Origin: Candidatus Segatella intestinihominis
GTDB taxonomy: Bacteria; Bacteroidota; Bacteroidia; Bacteroidales; Bacteroidaceae
NCBI GenBank assembly: GCA_900548535.1
Contig: URLG01000024.1
Location: 1 to 37,895 of the forward strand
Direction: 5' to 3'
DNA length: 37,895 nucleotides
In this document: positions 31,100-37,895 of the stretch, piece after piece
Numbering within the stretch: position 1 is the first letter of the stretch
How the letters are laid out: each line of letters opens with the position of its first letter
Notes under the pieces: generated by a model
Database searches by the model: none
Told to the model about the DNA's origin: nothing
What the model saw: only the letters and a program-made list of their open reading frames with translations
Position numbers and translations under genes: made by a program

Positions 31100-33316
31100 T
31101 TATATTCTCGTTACTTGCTTTACTCCCTTGACGGCAGCCAGCTTCTTGATGAGCGATTCGGTCTTGGTGGCGTCATCTATCATCACCGTTACGTTGCCAG
31201 AGAAGAGGCCATCCTTTGATGAGATGTTGATGCCTCGCATGATGAGCTTGTCTTCCTTGGAGATGATGTTGGTGATGTTGCTCACGATGCCGATGTCGTC
31301 GTTGCCGATGATGCGCAGGGTGATGGCATACTTGCTGGTACCCTTGCCGCTCCACTTCGCCTTCACGATGCGATAACCGAAACGGCGGCGCAGTTCCTTG
31401 GCGTTAGGGCAGTCCATGCGGTGCACCTTGATGCCCTTGTTGATGGTGACGAAACCGAAGATTGGGTCGCCATAGATAGGGTGGCAGCAGTGAGCCAGCT
31501 CAAAGTCGATGCCCTTCAGGTTCTCGTCGATGACTAGTACGTCGTCGTTCTGCTTCATCAACTCGTCGGTAGGGTTCTCAAACTCAAAGTTCTCGGCGCT
31601 CTCGGCGGGCTTGCTTGTGTTGGTGAGGTTCAGGTCGTGGTCACGCTCCTCGATGTATCGTTCGATCACGGTGTTCACGTCCAGCTTCTCCTCTGCCACA
31701 TCCTTGTAGAAGTCTGAGTTTTCCTTGTAGCCCATCTTCTTGATGATGCGTGCCATGATGCTCTCGTCTATCTCCAGCTTGCGGTTCTTGAAGCGTCGCT
31801 CCAGCAGTTCCTTGGCGTAGAGGCCATCCTTCTTTTGCGTCTCCTTGATGGCGAGACGAATCTTGGCTTTCGCCTTGGAGGTCTGCACGATGTTGAGCCA
31901 TTCCTGGCGAGGTTTCTGGTTGCTCTGGGTCAGGATTTCCACCTGGTCGCCCGAGTGCAATTCCTGTCGGAAGGTTACTGCCTTGCCATTGATCTTGCCG
32001 CCCACGCAGGTGTTGCCGATGCGTGAGTGGATGTAGTAGGCGAAGTCCAGCACGGTGGCTCCTTTCGGGAAGTTGAGCAGGTCGCCCTTCGGGGTGAACA
32101 CGTATACCTCGTCTTCCTTCAGGTCGGTGGTAAACTGGTCCATCAGTTGCAGGTCGTCGTTGCTCTCCAATGCGGCGCGGATGTTGGCAAGCCACTCGTC
32201 TATGCCGCCTTCTCCCTGCTTGATGCCCTTGTATCGCCAGTGGGCAGCGAGTCCGTGCTCGGCGATGTCGTCCATGCGCTCGGTGCGGATCTGTACCTCC
32301 ACCCACTTGTTCTCAGGTCCCAGCACGGTGGTGTGCAGGCTCTCATAGCCATTGCTCTTAGGCACCGAGAGCCAGTCGCGCATACGCTTTGGGTTAGGTT
32401 GATACATATCGGTGATGAGGGCGAAGGTCTGCCAGCACATCATATATTCCTTGTCTCTAGGCGCATCGAGGATGATGCGGATGGCGAAGAGATCGTACAC
32501 GCCCTCGAAGGCGCACTGCTGCTTCTTCATCTTCTGCCAGATGGAGTGGATGCTCTTGGTTCTGCCCTTCATGTGATATTTCAGTCCTGCCGCGTCGAGC
32601 TTCTCCTGGATAGGCTTGATGAAGCGGGCGATGTAGGCATCACGTGCAGCCTTGGTGGCGTTGAGCTTCTCCTTGATCATGTAGTAGGCATCGTGCTCCA
32701 GATACTTGAGGCTCAGGTCTTCCAGCTCGCTCTTCAACTTGTACAGGCCCAACTTGTGGGCGAGTGGGGCATAGAGGTAGCTTGCCTCTTCGCTCACCTC
32801 GTGCTTGGCATCGAGCTGGTTGGTGTCACGTATCTGGCGCATCACGTTCACACGGTCGGCTATCATGATGAGAATCACTCTCATGTCTTCGGAGAAGGAG
32901 ATGAGGAGGTTTCTGAAGTTCTCGCTCTCGATGATAGGGTTGCGCTTATAGAGGTCGTGGATGCGGAGCAGGCCGCTGATGATGTGCGCCACGCTGTCGC
33001 CGTATTTCTTGTGGATGTCTTCGATGGTCTGGTATCCGTCGATGACGCTGGTCTGCATCAGGATGGCGATGATGCCATCACGCTTCAGACCTATCTCGTT
33101 GACTGCTATTTCCGCTGTTTGCAGGGCGGCTAGGATAGGGTTCATGCCAAACACGTTGCGCTTGATCTGATGGTTTTCGAAGGCATGGTGGATGTCTTCT
33201 CTCAGGTGCGCCTCGTCTTCAGGCTTGAATGTGTCGCCTGCTGCGGCTCTCAGTCTCTCCAGAATCTGTAGTGTTTGCTCTCTTTCTTCTGGTGTAAATG
33301 TAAATGTCTCGTTCAT
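31100..33316 (-). CDS. RelA/SpoT homologue, synthetase intact, hydrolase domain degenerate
   Basis: A 738-residue long RSH protein. The synthetase domain looks active (GRTKSIHSIWQKMKK, VYDLFAIRIILD, RDWLSVPKSNGYESLHTTV, EVQIRTERMDDIAEHGLAAH), followed by TGS (EVYVFTPKGDLLNFPKG), a Cys/His conserved region (ELAHCCHPIYGD) and a C-terminal ACT domain. The N-terminal HD hydrolase has lost its signature: Asn59 where His is expected, LMQTSVID (86-93) in place of LLHDVVED, and Val158 in place of the Asn of ADRLHNMR. It should therefore make but not break (p)ppGpp. The start at 33316 is supported by an AGGAGG just upstream; a farther in-frame ATG at 33346 precedes that site. Confidence 0.93.
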   Translation of the reverse strand: MNETFTFTPEEREQTLQILERLRAAAGDTFKPEDEAHLREDIHHAFENHQIKRNVFGMNPILAALQTAEIAVNEIGLKRDGIIAILMQTSVIDGYQTIEDIHKKYGDSVAHIISGLLRIHDLYKRNPIIESENFRNLLISFSEDMRVILIMIADRVNVMRQIRDTNQLDAKHEVSEEASYLYAPLAHKLGLYKLKSELEDLSLKYLEHDAYYMIKEKLNATKAARDAYIARFIKPIQEKLDAAGLKYHMKGRTKSIHSIWQKMKKQQCAFEGVYDLFAIRIILDAPRDKEYMMCWQTFALITDMYQPNPKRMRDWLSVPKSNGYESLHTTVLGPENKWVEVQIRTERMDDIAEHGLAAHWRYKGIKQGEGGIDEWLANIRAALESNDDLQLMDQFTTDLKEDEVYVFTPKGDLLNFPKGATVLDFAYYIHSRIGNTCVGGKINGKAVTFRQELHSGDQVEILTQSNQKPRQEWLNIVQTSKAKAKIRLAIKETQKKDGLYAKELLERRFKNRKLEIDESIMARIIKKMGYKENSDFYKDVAEEKLDVNTVIERYIEERDHDLNLTNTSKPAESAENFEFENPTDELMKQNDDVLVIDENLKGIDFELAHCCHPIYGDPIFGFVTINKGIKVHRMDCPNAKELRRRFGYRIVKAKWSGKGTSKYAITLRIIGNDDIGIVSNITNIISKEDKLIMRGINISSKDGLFSGNVTVMIDDATKTESLIKKLAAVKGVKQVTRI

Positions 33317-33378
33317 TTTGGATTCCCTCCTATGTTGATTTGGCATTAAAAAACGCCTACTTAGTTAAATTTTCATTG

Positions 33379-33386
33379 CAAAGGTA
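33379..33386 (-). promoter_or_regulatory. -7 box of the rel-like gene
   Basis: The minus strand reads TACCTTTG followed by C, ~63 bases upstream of the chosen start. Confidence 0.6.
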
Positions 33387-33517
33387 CAAAAAAATGGGGA
33401 AATATTTCCTATTATCAGAAAAAATAACTAAATTTGTGGCATGGATAGTGAAAAATAACATATTTTGCTACCATAACAGTAACTGTCATTGATTACATAT
33501 AATAACTAAATAATGGT

Positions 33518-35092
33518 ATGATGAATCAACAAGATCTAAACCAAATCGCTACTCGCGGCATCTCCGAGCAGCAGATTGAACATCAGTTGGAACAAATCAA
33601 GAATGGTTTCCCATTCCTCAAGCTTGAGGGTGCGGCAGCCATTGGTAAGGGCATTGTGGCTCCTACTGCCGATGAGGTGGAGGGCTACGAAAAGGCTTGG
33701 AACGACTATAAGGCTGAGGGACACAAGATAGTGAAGTTTGTGCCTGCCTCTGGTGCTGCCAGTCGTATGTTCAAGAATATGTTTGCCTTCCTTGATGCGC
33801 CATACGATGTGCCTACGACCGATTTCGAAAAACAGTTCTTCGAGAATATCAAGAAGTTTGCTTTCCGCAAGGCTCTCTGCGATAAGTGCCATGTCAATAA
33901 CGAGAAGGGCATCATGTGCCTCATCAAGAAGGGCGATTACAAGGCTGTCGTGGCTAATCTCCTCAAGCCAGAGGGATTGAACTACGGTCAGTTGCCTAAG
34001 GGCTTGCTTCAGTTCCATGAGTATGAGGACGAGGTGCGCACCCCTATGGAGGAGCACTTGGTGGAGGCTGCGCTCTATGCCAGCAGCAATGGCGAGGCTA
34101 ACGTACACTTCACCGTATCTCACGACCACTTGGAGCTCTTCAAGGCGATGGTAGCCGAGAAGGCAGACAAGTATGCTGAGCGCTATGGCATCAAGTACAA
34201 CATCTCCTTCTCCGAGCAGAAGCCAAGCACTGATACCATCGCTGCCAACCCAGACAACACGCCATTCCGCAATGAGGATGGTTCGCTTCTCTTCCGTCCA
34301 GGCGGCCATGGTGCGCTCATCGAGAACCTCAACGAGATAGATGCCGACGTGGTATTCATCAAGAACATTGATAATGTGGTACCTGATAGATTGAAGGGCG
34401 AGACCGTAACCTGGAAGCAGGTGATTGCGGGCGTATTGGTAACCCTCCAGAAGAAGGCGTTTGAGTATCTGAAGGTGTTGGACTCTGGTCAGTACAACCA
34501 CGAGAAGCTGGAGGAGATCATCCGATTCTTGCAGCGTGATCTCTGCTGCCGCAAGGCTGACATCAAGGAACTGGAGGATGCCGACTTGGTTATCTATCTG
34601 CGCAAGAAGCTCAACCGCCCTATGCGTGTATGTGGTGTGGTTAAGAATGTGGGCGAGCCTGGTGGCGGTCCATTCCTCACATACAACAGCGATGGCACCG
34701 TGAGCCTCCAGATATTGGAGAGTTCTCAGATAGACAAGAACAATGAGGAGTACATGAAGATGTTTACCGAGGGTACTCATTTCAACCCAGTAGACCTCGT
34801 TTGCGCTACCAAGGATTACCAGGGCAATGCCTTCGACCTGCCTAAGTATGTGGACCCTAGCACGGGCTTCATCTCTAGCAAGAGCAAGAACGGCAAGGAC
34901 CTCAAGGCATTGGAGTTGCCAGGATTGTGGAATGGTGCGATGAGCGATTGGAACACCGTATTCGTAGAGGTGCCTCTGGGCACATTCAATCCTGTGAAGA
35001 CCGTGAATGATTTGCTCCGTGACCAGCATCAGGCTGTGGAGGGCGGCATCAAGCACGAGCATCACGAGGGTGGTTGCTGCGGACACAAGTAA
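33518..35092 (+). CDS. DUF4301 family protein (nucleotidyltransferase-like fold)
   Basis: A 524-residue cytosolic protein with the Bacteroidota family pattern: VKFVPASGAASRMFKNMFAF near the N-terminus, LPKGLLQFHEYEDEVRTPMEEH, LLFRPGGHGALIENLNEID and VVFIKNIDNVVPD. The G-A-A-S-R-M segment and the N-x-D motif resemble sugar-nucleotidyltransferase (GT-A/NTP-transferase) cores, which suggests nucleotide or sugar-phosphate binding, but the activity is unknown. Adjacent ATG codons (33518 and 33521) make the exact start ambiguous. The His/Cys-rich C-terminus (HEHHEGGCCGH) could bind metal. Monocistronic. Confidence 0.87.
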   Translation: MMNQQDLNQIATRGISEQQIEHQLEQIKNGFPFLKLEGAAAIGKGIVAPTADEVEGYEKAWNDYKAEGHKIVKFVPASGAASRMFKNMFAFLDAPYDVPTTDFEKQFFENIKKFAFRKALCDKCHVNNEKGIMCLIKKGDYKAVVANLLKPEGLNYGQLPKGLLQFHEYEDEVRTPMEEHLVEAALYASSNGEANVHFTVSHDHLELFKAMVAEKADKYAERYGIKYNISFSEQKPSTDTIAANPDNTPFRNEDGSLLFRPGGHGALIENLNEIDADVVFIKNIDNVVPDRLKGETVTWKQVIAGVLVTLQKKAFEYLKVLDSGQYNHEKLEEIIRFLQRDLCCRKADIKELEDADLVIYLRKKLNRPMRVCGVVKNVGEPGGGPFLTYNSDGTVSLQILESSQIDKNNEEYMKMFTEGTHFNPVDLVCATKDYQGNAFDLPKYVDPSTGFISSKSKNGKDLKALELPGLWNGAMSDWNTVFVEVPLGTFNPVKTVNDLLRDQHQAVEGGIKHEHHEGGCCGHK

Positions 35093-35097
35093 GATTG

Positions 35098-35136
35098 CGC
35101 TGGGAGGGCAGGTTTGTTACCTGCCCAATTGGCAAG
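35098..35136. repeat. 39-bp palindromic intergenic repeat, copy 2
   Basis: One mismatch to 9818-9856, same orientation, starting 6 bases after the DUF4301 stop codon. The 8-base GGGCAGGT/ACCTGCCC stem is intact. Confidence 0.85.
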
Positions 35137-35145
35137 AATAAAACA

Positions 35146-35184
35146 AAGGCTCAACTCTCAGAATCTCTCTGAGGATTGAGCCTT
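35146..35184 (+). terminator. Terminator of the DUF4301 gene
   Basis: Nine-base outer arms (AAGGCTCAA 35146-35154 and 35176-35184) continue into a second stem (CTCAG around an AATCTCT loop). Confidence 0.7.
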
Positions 35185-35200
35185 CACTTTGCGTTAACTT

Positions 35201-35317
35201 TTAAGAGTTAAATTTGTCTTCATCAATCTTTCTTTTGAATCTATTCCCTTGTTTTTGGAATGTAGTTTCCTGAATGTTCGGCATCTGTTCCGTTATGGGA
35301 AAATAGGTTCGTTTCAT
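35201..35317 (-). CDS. Possible small protein, 38 residues (downstream member)
   Basis: On the minus strand, downstream of the 35361-35477 frame, an ATG at 35317 opens MKRTYFPITEQMPNIQETTF followed by a Lys/Arg-rich tail (KRKIDEDKFNS). The frame is open to an ATG at 35383, giving 60 residues, but the extension overlaps the preceding frame. No family was recognised; coding status is uncertain. Confidence 0.3.
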   Translation of the reverse strand: MKRTYFPITEQMPNIQETTFQKQGNRFKRKIDEDKFNS

Positions 35318-35360
35318 CTGAAAGGAATGATGGGCTGTGTAAAACAAGTAATACAAATAC

Positions 35361-35477
35361 TTAGTTATACCAGATTTCTCCACCTAATACGTGATTGTAC
35401 TCTTCAGATGTTCCTCTTTCTGCGGGAGCTGTAATCTCTACAAACTCACCGTAGTTTTTTGTCTTGTTGATGTTCAT
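35361..35477 (-). CDS. Possible small protein, 38 residues
   Basis: The minus strand encodes MNINKTKNYGEFVEITAPAE then RGTSEEYNHVLGGEIWYN. The composition is protein-like (acidic, aromatic C-terminus, no low complexity), and a -7 box at 35631-35638 lies ~150 bases upstream, directly after the asparaginase terminator. That gives an independent transcript whose only sizeable frames are this and the next one. The acidic, Gly-Gly-aromatic end could suit a secreted or modified peptide, but no processing genes are near. No family was recognised. Confidence 0.45.
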   Translation of the reverse strand: MNINKTKNYGEFVEITAPAERGTSEEYNHVLGGEIWYN

Positions 35478-35630
35478 ACTTTACAGGTTTTGTTGATTTA
35501 TAAAACAATTAATTTAATAGTATTTTTAGATGCTGTGTATTTCCAGCTTCATCCGAAGCCTTGCGGTTTCATCATCTTTTTTCTCTTCTTTCTTATACTT
35601 GAAGTTATCTTTCGTACTTCTTTTCGATTG

Positions 35631-35638
35631 CAAAGTTA
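35631..35638 (-). promoter_or_regulatory. -7 box of the small-protein locus
   Basis: The minus strand reads TAACTTTG followed by C. It directly follows the T run of the asparaginase terminator, so it starts a new transcript. Confidence 0.55.
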
Positions 35639-35682
35639 AGAAAAAAAACGATACCTGTCTGGATTTTAGCCAGAAAAGTATC
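35639..35682 (-). terminator. Terminator of the asparaginase gene
   Basis: Stem GATAC/GTATC (35650-35654 with 35678-35682) plus CTGG/CCAG inside, followed on the minus strand by a run of eight T. Confidence 0.75.
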
Positions 35683-35735
35683 ATTTTTTAATCTTTTTTT
35701 ATCCTTTTGGTGAATATTTATCGCATAAACCTAAC

Positions 35736-36764
35736 TTATACTGTGATTTCGCCAGCCAGCGACTGCTGTAGCTTCTCACGGACGATGCAGTTGTCGTCGT
35801 ATTTGCCTTGCAGATACATCAGCTTGGTCACCATCGCCTCCACGGTAGAGTCGTGGCCGCTGATCACGTGGGCAGTCTTCAGCTGGAATCCGGCGCCATA
35901 TCTTTCCATCTCCACGCTGCCCGTGAGGCACTGGCTGATGTTCACGATGTTCACGCCTCGGTGGGCAGCCTCGTCCAATAGGCGCATCACCCATGGGGCG
36001 TGTGGGGCATTGCCCGATCCAAAGGTGCGCATTACGATACCTCGGAGCGAAGGCGATTCCAATACATGGCGCACGATGCCGTCCTGGATGCCAGGGAAGA
36101 GGCTGAACACGATGACGTTCGGGTCCAATTTGAGGTGTGGCGTCATCGGCTTGGAGTAAGCTGGCCGCAGGATGTGGTGCTCATGGAACTGGAACTTGAT
36201 GCCCACATCGCACAGGTGAGGATGGTTGAACGACTCGAAGGCGTGGAATCCCTCGGCATTGATCTTGATGGCTCTGTTGCCTCGGAGCAGCTTGCCATTG
36301 AAGAAGATGCATACCTCTGGCACCATCGGATGGCCGGCTACGTCCTTGGCACATGCCAGCTCGATGGCGGTCATGAGGTTCTCCTTGCCGTCGGTGCGCA
36401 GTTCGCCGATAGGCAGCTGGCTTCCGGTCAGGATCACGGGCTTGGTCAGGTTCTCCAGCATGAAGCTCAGCGCCGAGGCGGTGTAAGCCATCGTGTCGGT
36501 GCCGTGGAGGATGACGAAGCCATCGTAGTCGTCATAGTTGTTGGCTATGATGCCTACTATCTCCGCCCATCTCATCGGGTCCATGTCGCTGGAGTCGATG
36601 GGTGGGTCAAACTTTCTGACGTCTATTTCTGCCTCGATGAGCTGAAACTCGGGCATGGAGGATACCAGGTGGTTGAAGTCGAGGGGCTCGAGCGTTCCCG
36701 TCACGGGGTCCTTGCCCATGCCGATGGTACCTCCGGTGTATATGATAAGAATCTTGGGTGTCAT
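35736..36764 (-). CDS. ansA: Type I (cytosolic) L-asparaginase
   Basis: A 342-residue asparaginase hydrolysing L-asparagine to aspartate and ammonia. Both catalytic threonine motifs are visible: IIYTGGTIGMG near the N-terminus and HGTDTMAYTASALSF in the middle, plus TGSQLPIGELRTDG and an allosteric-type C-terminal domain (RGIVMRTFGSGNAPHA). No signal peptide, and length and layout match type I rather than the periplasmic type II enzyme. It has its own promoter (36851-36858) and terminator. Confidence 0.94.
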   Translation of the reverse strand: MTPKILIIYTGGTIGMGKDPVTGTLEPLDFNHLVSSMPEFQLIEAEIDVRKFDPPIDSSDMDPMRWAEIVGIIANNYDDYDGFVILHGTDTMAYTASALSFMLENLTKPVILTGSQLPIGELRTDGKENLMTAIELACAKDVAGHPMVPEVCIFFNGKLLRGNRAIKINAEGFHAFESFNHPHLCDVGIKFQFHEHHILRPAYSKPMTPHLKLDPNVIVFSLFPGIQDGIVRHVLESPSLRGIVMRTFGSGNAPHAPWVMRLLDEAAHRGVNIVNISQCLTGSVEMERYGAGFQLKTAHVISGHDSTVEAMVTKLMYLQGKYDDNCIVREKLQQSLAGEITV

Positions 36765-36850
36765 ATATATAATTAATGTATAATGCGTAATTTATAATGT
36801 ATAATTGGGCTTGCGCCGTGTAGCCTTCTCATTTTTACCTTTTATCGCTG

Positions 36851-36858
36851 CAAAGTTA
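36851..36858 (-). promoter_or_regulatory. -7 box of ansA
   Basis: The minus strand reads TAACTTTG followed by C, ~87 bases upstream of the start. The leader between contains a short AT-rich direct repeat (AATGTATAAT at 36775 and 36796). Confidence 0.55.
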
Positions 36859-36932
36859 CTGAAATAATTCTACATGACAAAAAGTTTTGAAAAATTAATG
36901 CAAAAATATTCGCTCATTCCAAAAAGAAATAG

Positions 36933-36940
36933 TACTTTTG
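36933..36940 (+). promoter_or_regulatory. -7 box of thrS
   Basis: TACTTTTG followed by C, 30 bases before the thrS ATG, giving a short leader with no room for a T-box or other large riboregulator. Confidence 0.65.
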
Positions 36941-36970
36941 CAAGCGATTTAATAAAAATACTAAGTTGTT

Positions 36971-37895
36971 ATGGTAAAAATCACATTCCCAGACGGATCT
37001 GTTCGCGAGTATGAACAGGGCGTGACTGGCTTACAAATCGCCGAGAGCATCTCACCGGCTCTCGCTCGCAACGTTGTATCTTGCGGAGTAAATGGTGAGA
37101 CTGTAGAGTTGAATCGTCCAATCAACGAGGATGCTAGTGTAGAACTTTACAAGTTTGAGGATGAGCAGGGAAAGCACACCTTCTGGCACACATCTGCCCA
37201 CTTGCTCGCCGAGGCTCTCCAGGAGCTTTATCCAGGCATACAGTTTGGCTTCGGTCCTGCTGTAGAGAGCGGCTTCTTCTACGACGTGATGCCTGCCCCA
37301 GGTCAGGTGATCTCGGAGAACGACTTCGCCAAGATTGAGGCTAAGATGATGGAGCTTGCCAAGAAGAACGAGCCTGTGGTTCGCAAGGAGGTATCTAAGG
37401 CTGATGCCCTGAAGGAATTCAAGGCTGATGGTCAGGAATACAAGTGCGAGCACATCGAGCAGGACTTGGAGGATGGCACCATCACCACATATACCCAGGG
37501 CAATTTCACCGACCTCTGCCGTGGTCCTCACTTGATGAACACGGGTCTGATCAAGGCAGTGAAGATCACAAGTGTTGCTGGTGCTTTCTGGCGCGGTGAT
37601 GCCAAGCGCGAGCAGATGACCCGTATCTACGGTATCAGCTTCCCTAAGAAGAAGATGCTTGATGAGTACTTGGTTGTTCTCGAGGAGGCTAAGAAGCGCG
37701 ACCACCGCAAGATCGGTAAGGAGATGGAACTCTTCATGTTCTCTGAGCGTGTGGGTAAGGGTCTTCCTATCTGGTTGCCAAAGGGTACACAGCTCCGTCT
37801 GCGCTTGCAGGAGTTGCTCCGTTCGCTCCTGAAGCCTTATAACTATCAGGAGGTTATCTGTCCTGGTATCGGCGGCAAGAGTCTCTATGTTACAT
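36971..37895 (+). CDS. thrS: Threonine--tRNA ligase, 3'-partial
   Basis: The first 308 residues are in the window; the gene continues past the right edge. Visible are the N-terminal TGS domain (VKITFPDGSVREYEQGVTGL, about 1-62), the editing/second additional domain with the metal-binding HTSAHLLAEAL and DLCRGPHL, and the beginning of the class II catalytic core (SERVGKGLPIWLPKGTQLR). It charges tRNA-Thr and edits Ser-tRNA-Thr. In Bacteroidota thrS usually heads a thrS-infC-rpmI-rplT operon, which would lie beyond the edge. Confidence 0.96.
   Translation, partial: MVKITFPDGSVREYEQGVTGLQIAESISPALARNVVSCGVNGETVELNRPINEDASVELYKFEDEQGKHTFWHTSAHLLAEALQELYPGIQFGFGPAVESGFFYDVMPAPGQVISENDFAKIEAKMMELAKKNEPVVRKEVSKADALKEFKADGQEYKCEHIEQDLEDGTITTYTQGNFTDLCRGPHLMNTGLIKAVKITSVAGAFWRGDAKREQMTRIYGISFPKKKMLDEYLVVLEEAKKRDHRKIGKEMELFMFSERVGKGLPIWLPKGTQLRLRLQELLRSLLKPYNYQEVICPGIGGKSLYVT

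Overview
The window reads as a chromosomal segment of a Bacteroidota gut-type bacterium, most likely Prevotella/Segatella. The grounds are Bacteroidota-style promoters (-7 boxes of the form TAnnTTTG, such as TACTTTTGC) ahead of many genes, few Shine-Dalgarno sites, two large TonB-dependent receptors, and lineage-typical families (DUF4301, DUF4348, DUF3332, a type I asparaginase, a methylmalonyl-CoA decarboxylase-type carboxyltransferase). No rRNA or tRNA gene and no CRISPR array was found.

Bases 1-10000 are an accessory region. A 5'-truncated MNT-type nucleotidyltransferase is followed by a REP-like repeat, a strong hairpin with an overlapping promoter, and a ~340-base stretch with several perfect stems (candidate structured RNA). 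Next comes a four-gene + strand module: an MmeI-like DNA methyltransferase whose nuclease domain looks catalytically dead, an SF2 helicase, an 86-residue protein, and a GIY-YIG nuclease fused to an ASCH/PUA-like domain. The last three proteins share small sequence modules, so they look like parts of one restriction/defence machine with an outsourced nuclease. A second, oppositely oriented REP-like repeat closes the module. A minus-strand toxin-antitoxin cluster follows (ParE-like toxin, two paralogous antitoxin-like proteins and a third small protein), then a ThiF/MoeB-type E1 enzyme whose ubiquitin-like carrier gene survives only as a 23-codon stub.

Bases 10000-16000 hold a tight + strand operon: a secreted metallophosphoesterase, a TonB-dependent receptor and a beta-helix surface lipoprotein, which looks like a capture system for a phosphate-containing nutrient. 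After it lie an AraC-family remnant, an MmcQ/YjbR protein and a DUF2442-like remnant. Bases 16500-18750 (minus) encode a biotin carrier, a 49-residue remnant of the decarboxylase delta subunit, and the carboxyltransferase; neither the membrane beta subunit nor the epimerase is adjacent. Bases 18900-23300 (minus) carry a second TonB-dependent receptor, a DUF3332 lipoprotein and pheS.

Bases 23400-31100 are mostly + strand housekeeping genes: a DUF4348 lipoprotein, murB, an MBL-fold hydrolase, a SPOR lipoprotein, ruvX, def (overlapping ruvX by four bases) and a TPR protein. They are interrupted by a candidate small RNA and a minus-strand envelope trio (YtxH, holin-like membrane protein, small protein). 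Bases 31100-37895 carry a RelA/SpoT homologue with a degenerate hydrolase domain, a DUF4301 protein, a possible small-protein locus, type I L-asparaginase and the 5' part of thrS, which runs off the end.

Intergenic regions are rich in hairpin terminators, some abutting the next promoter, and in short tandem repeats. Three unrelated repeats share a period of about 22 bases.
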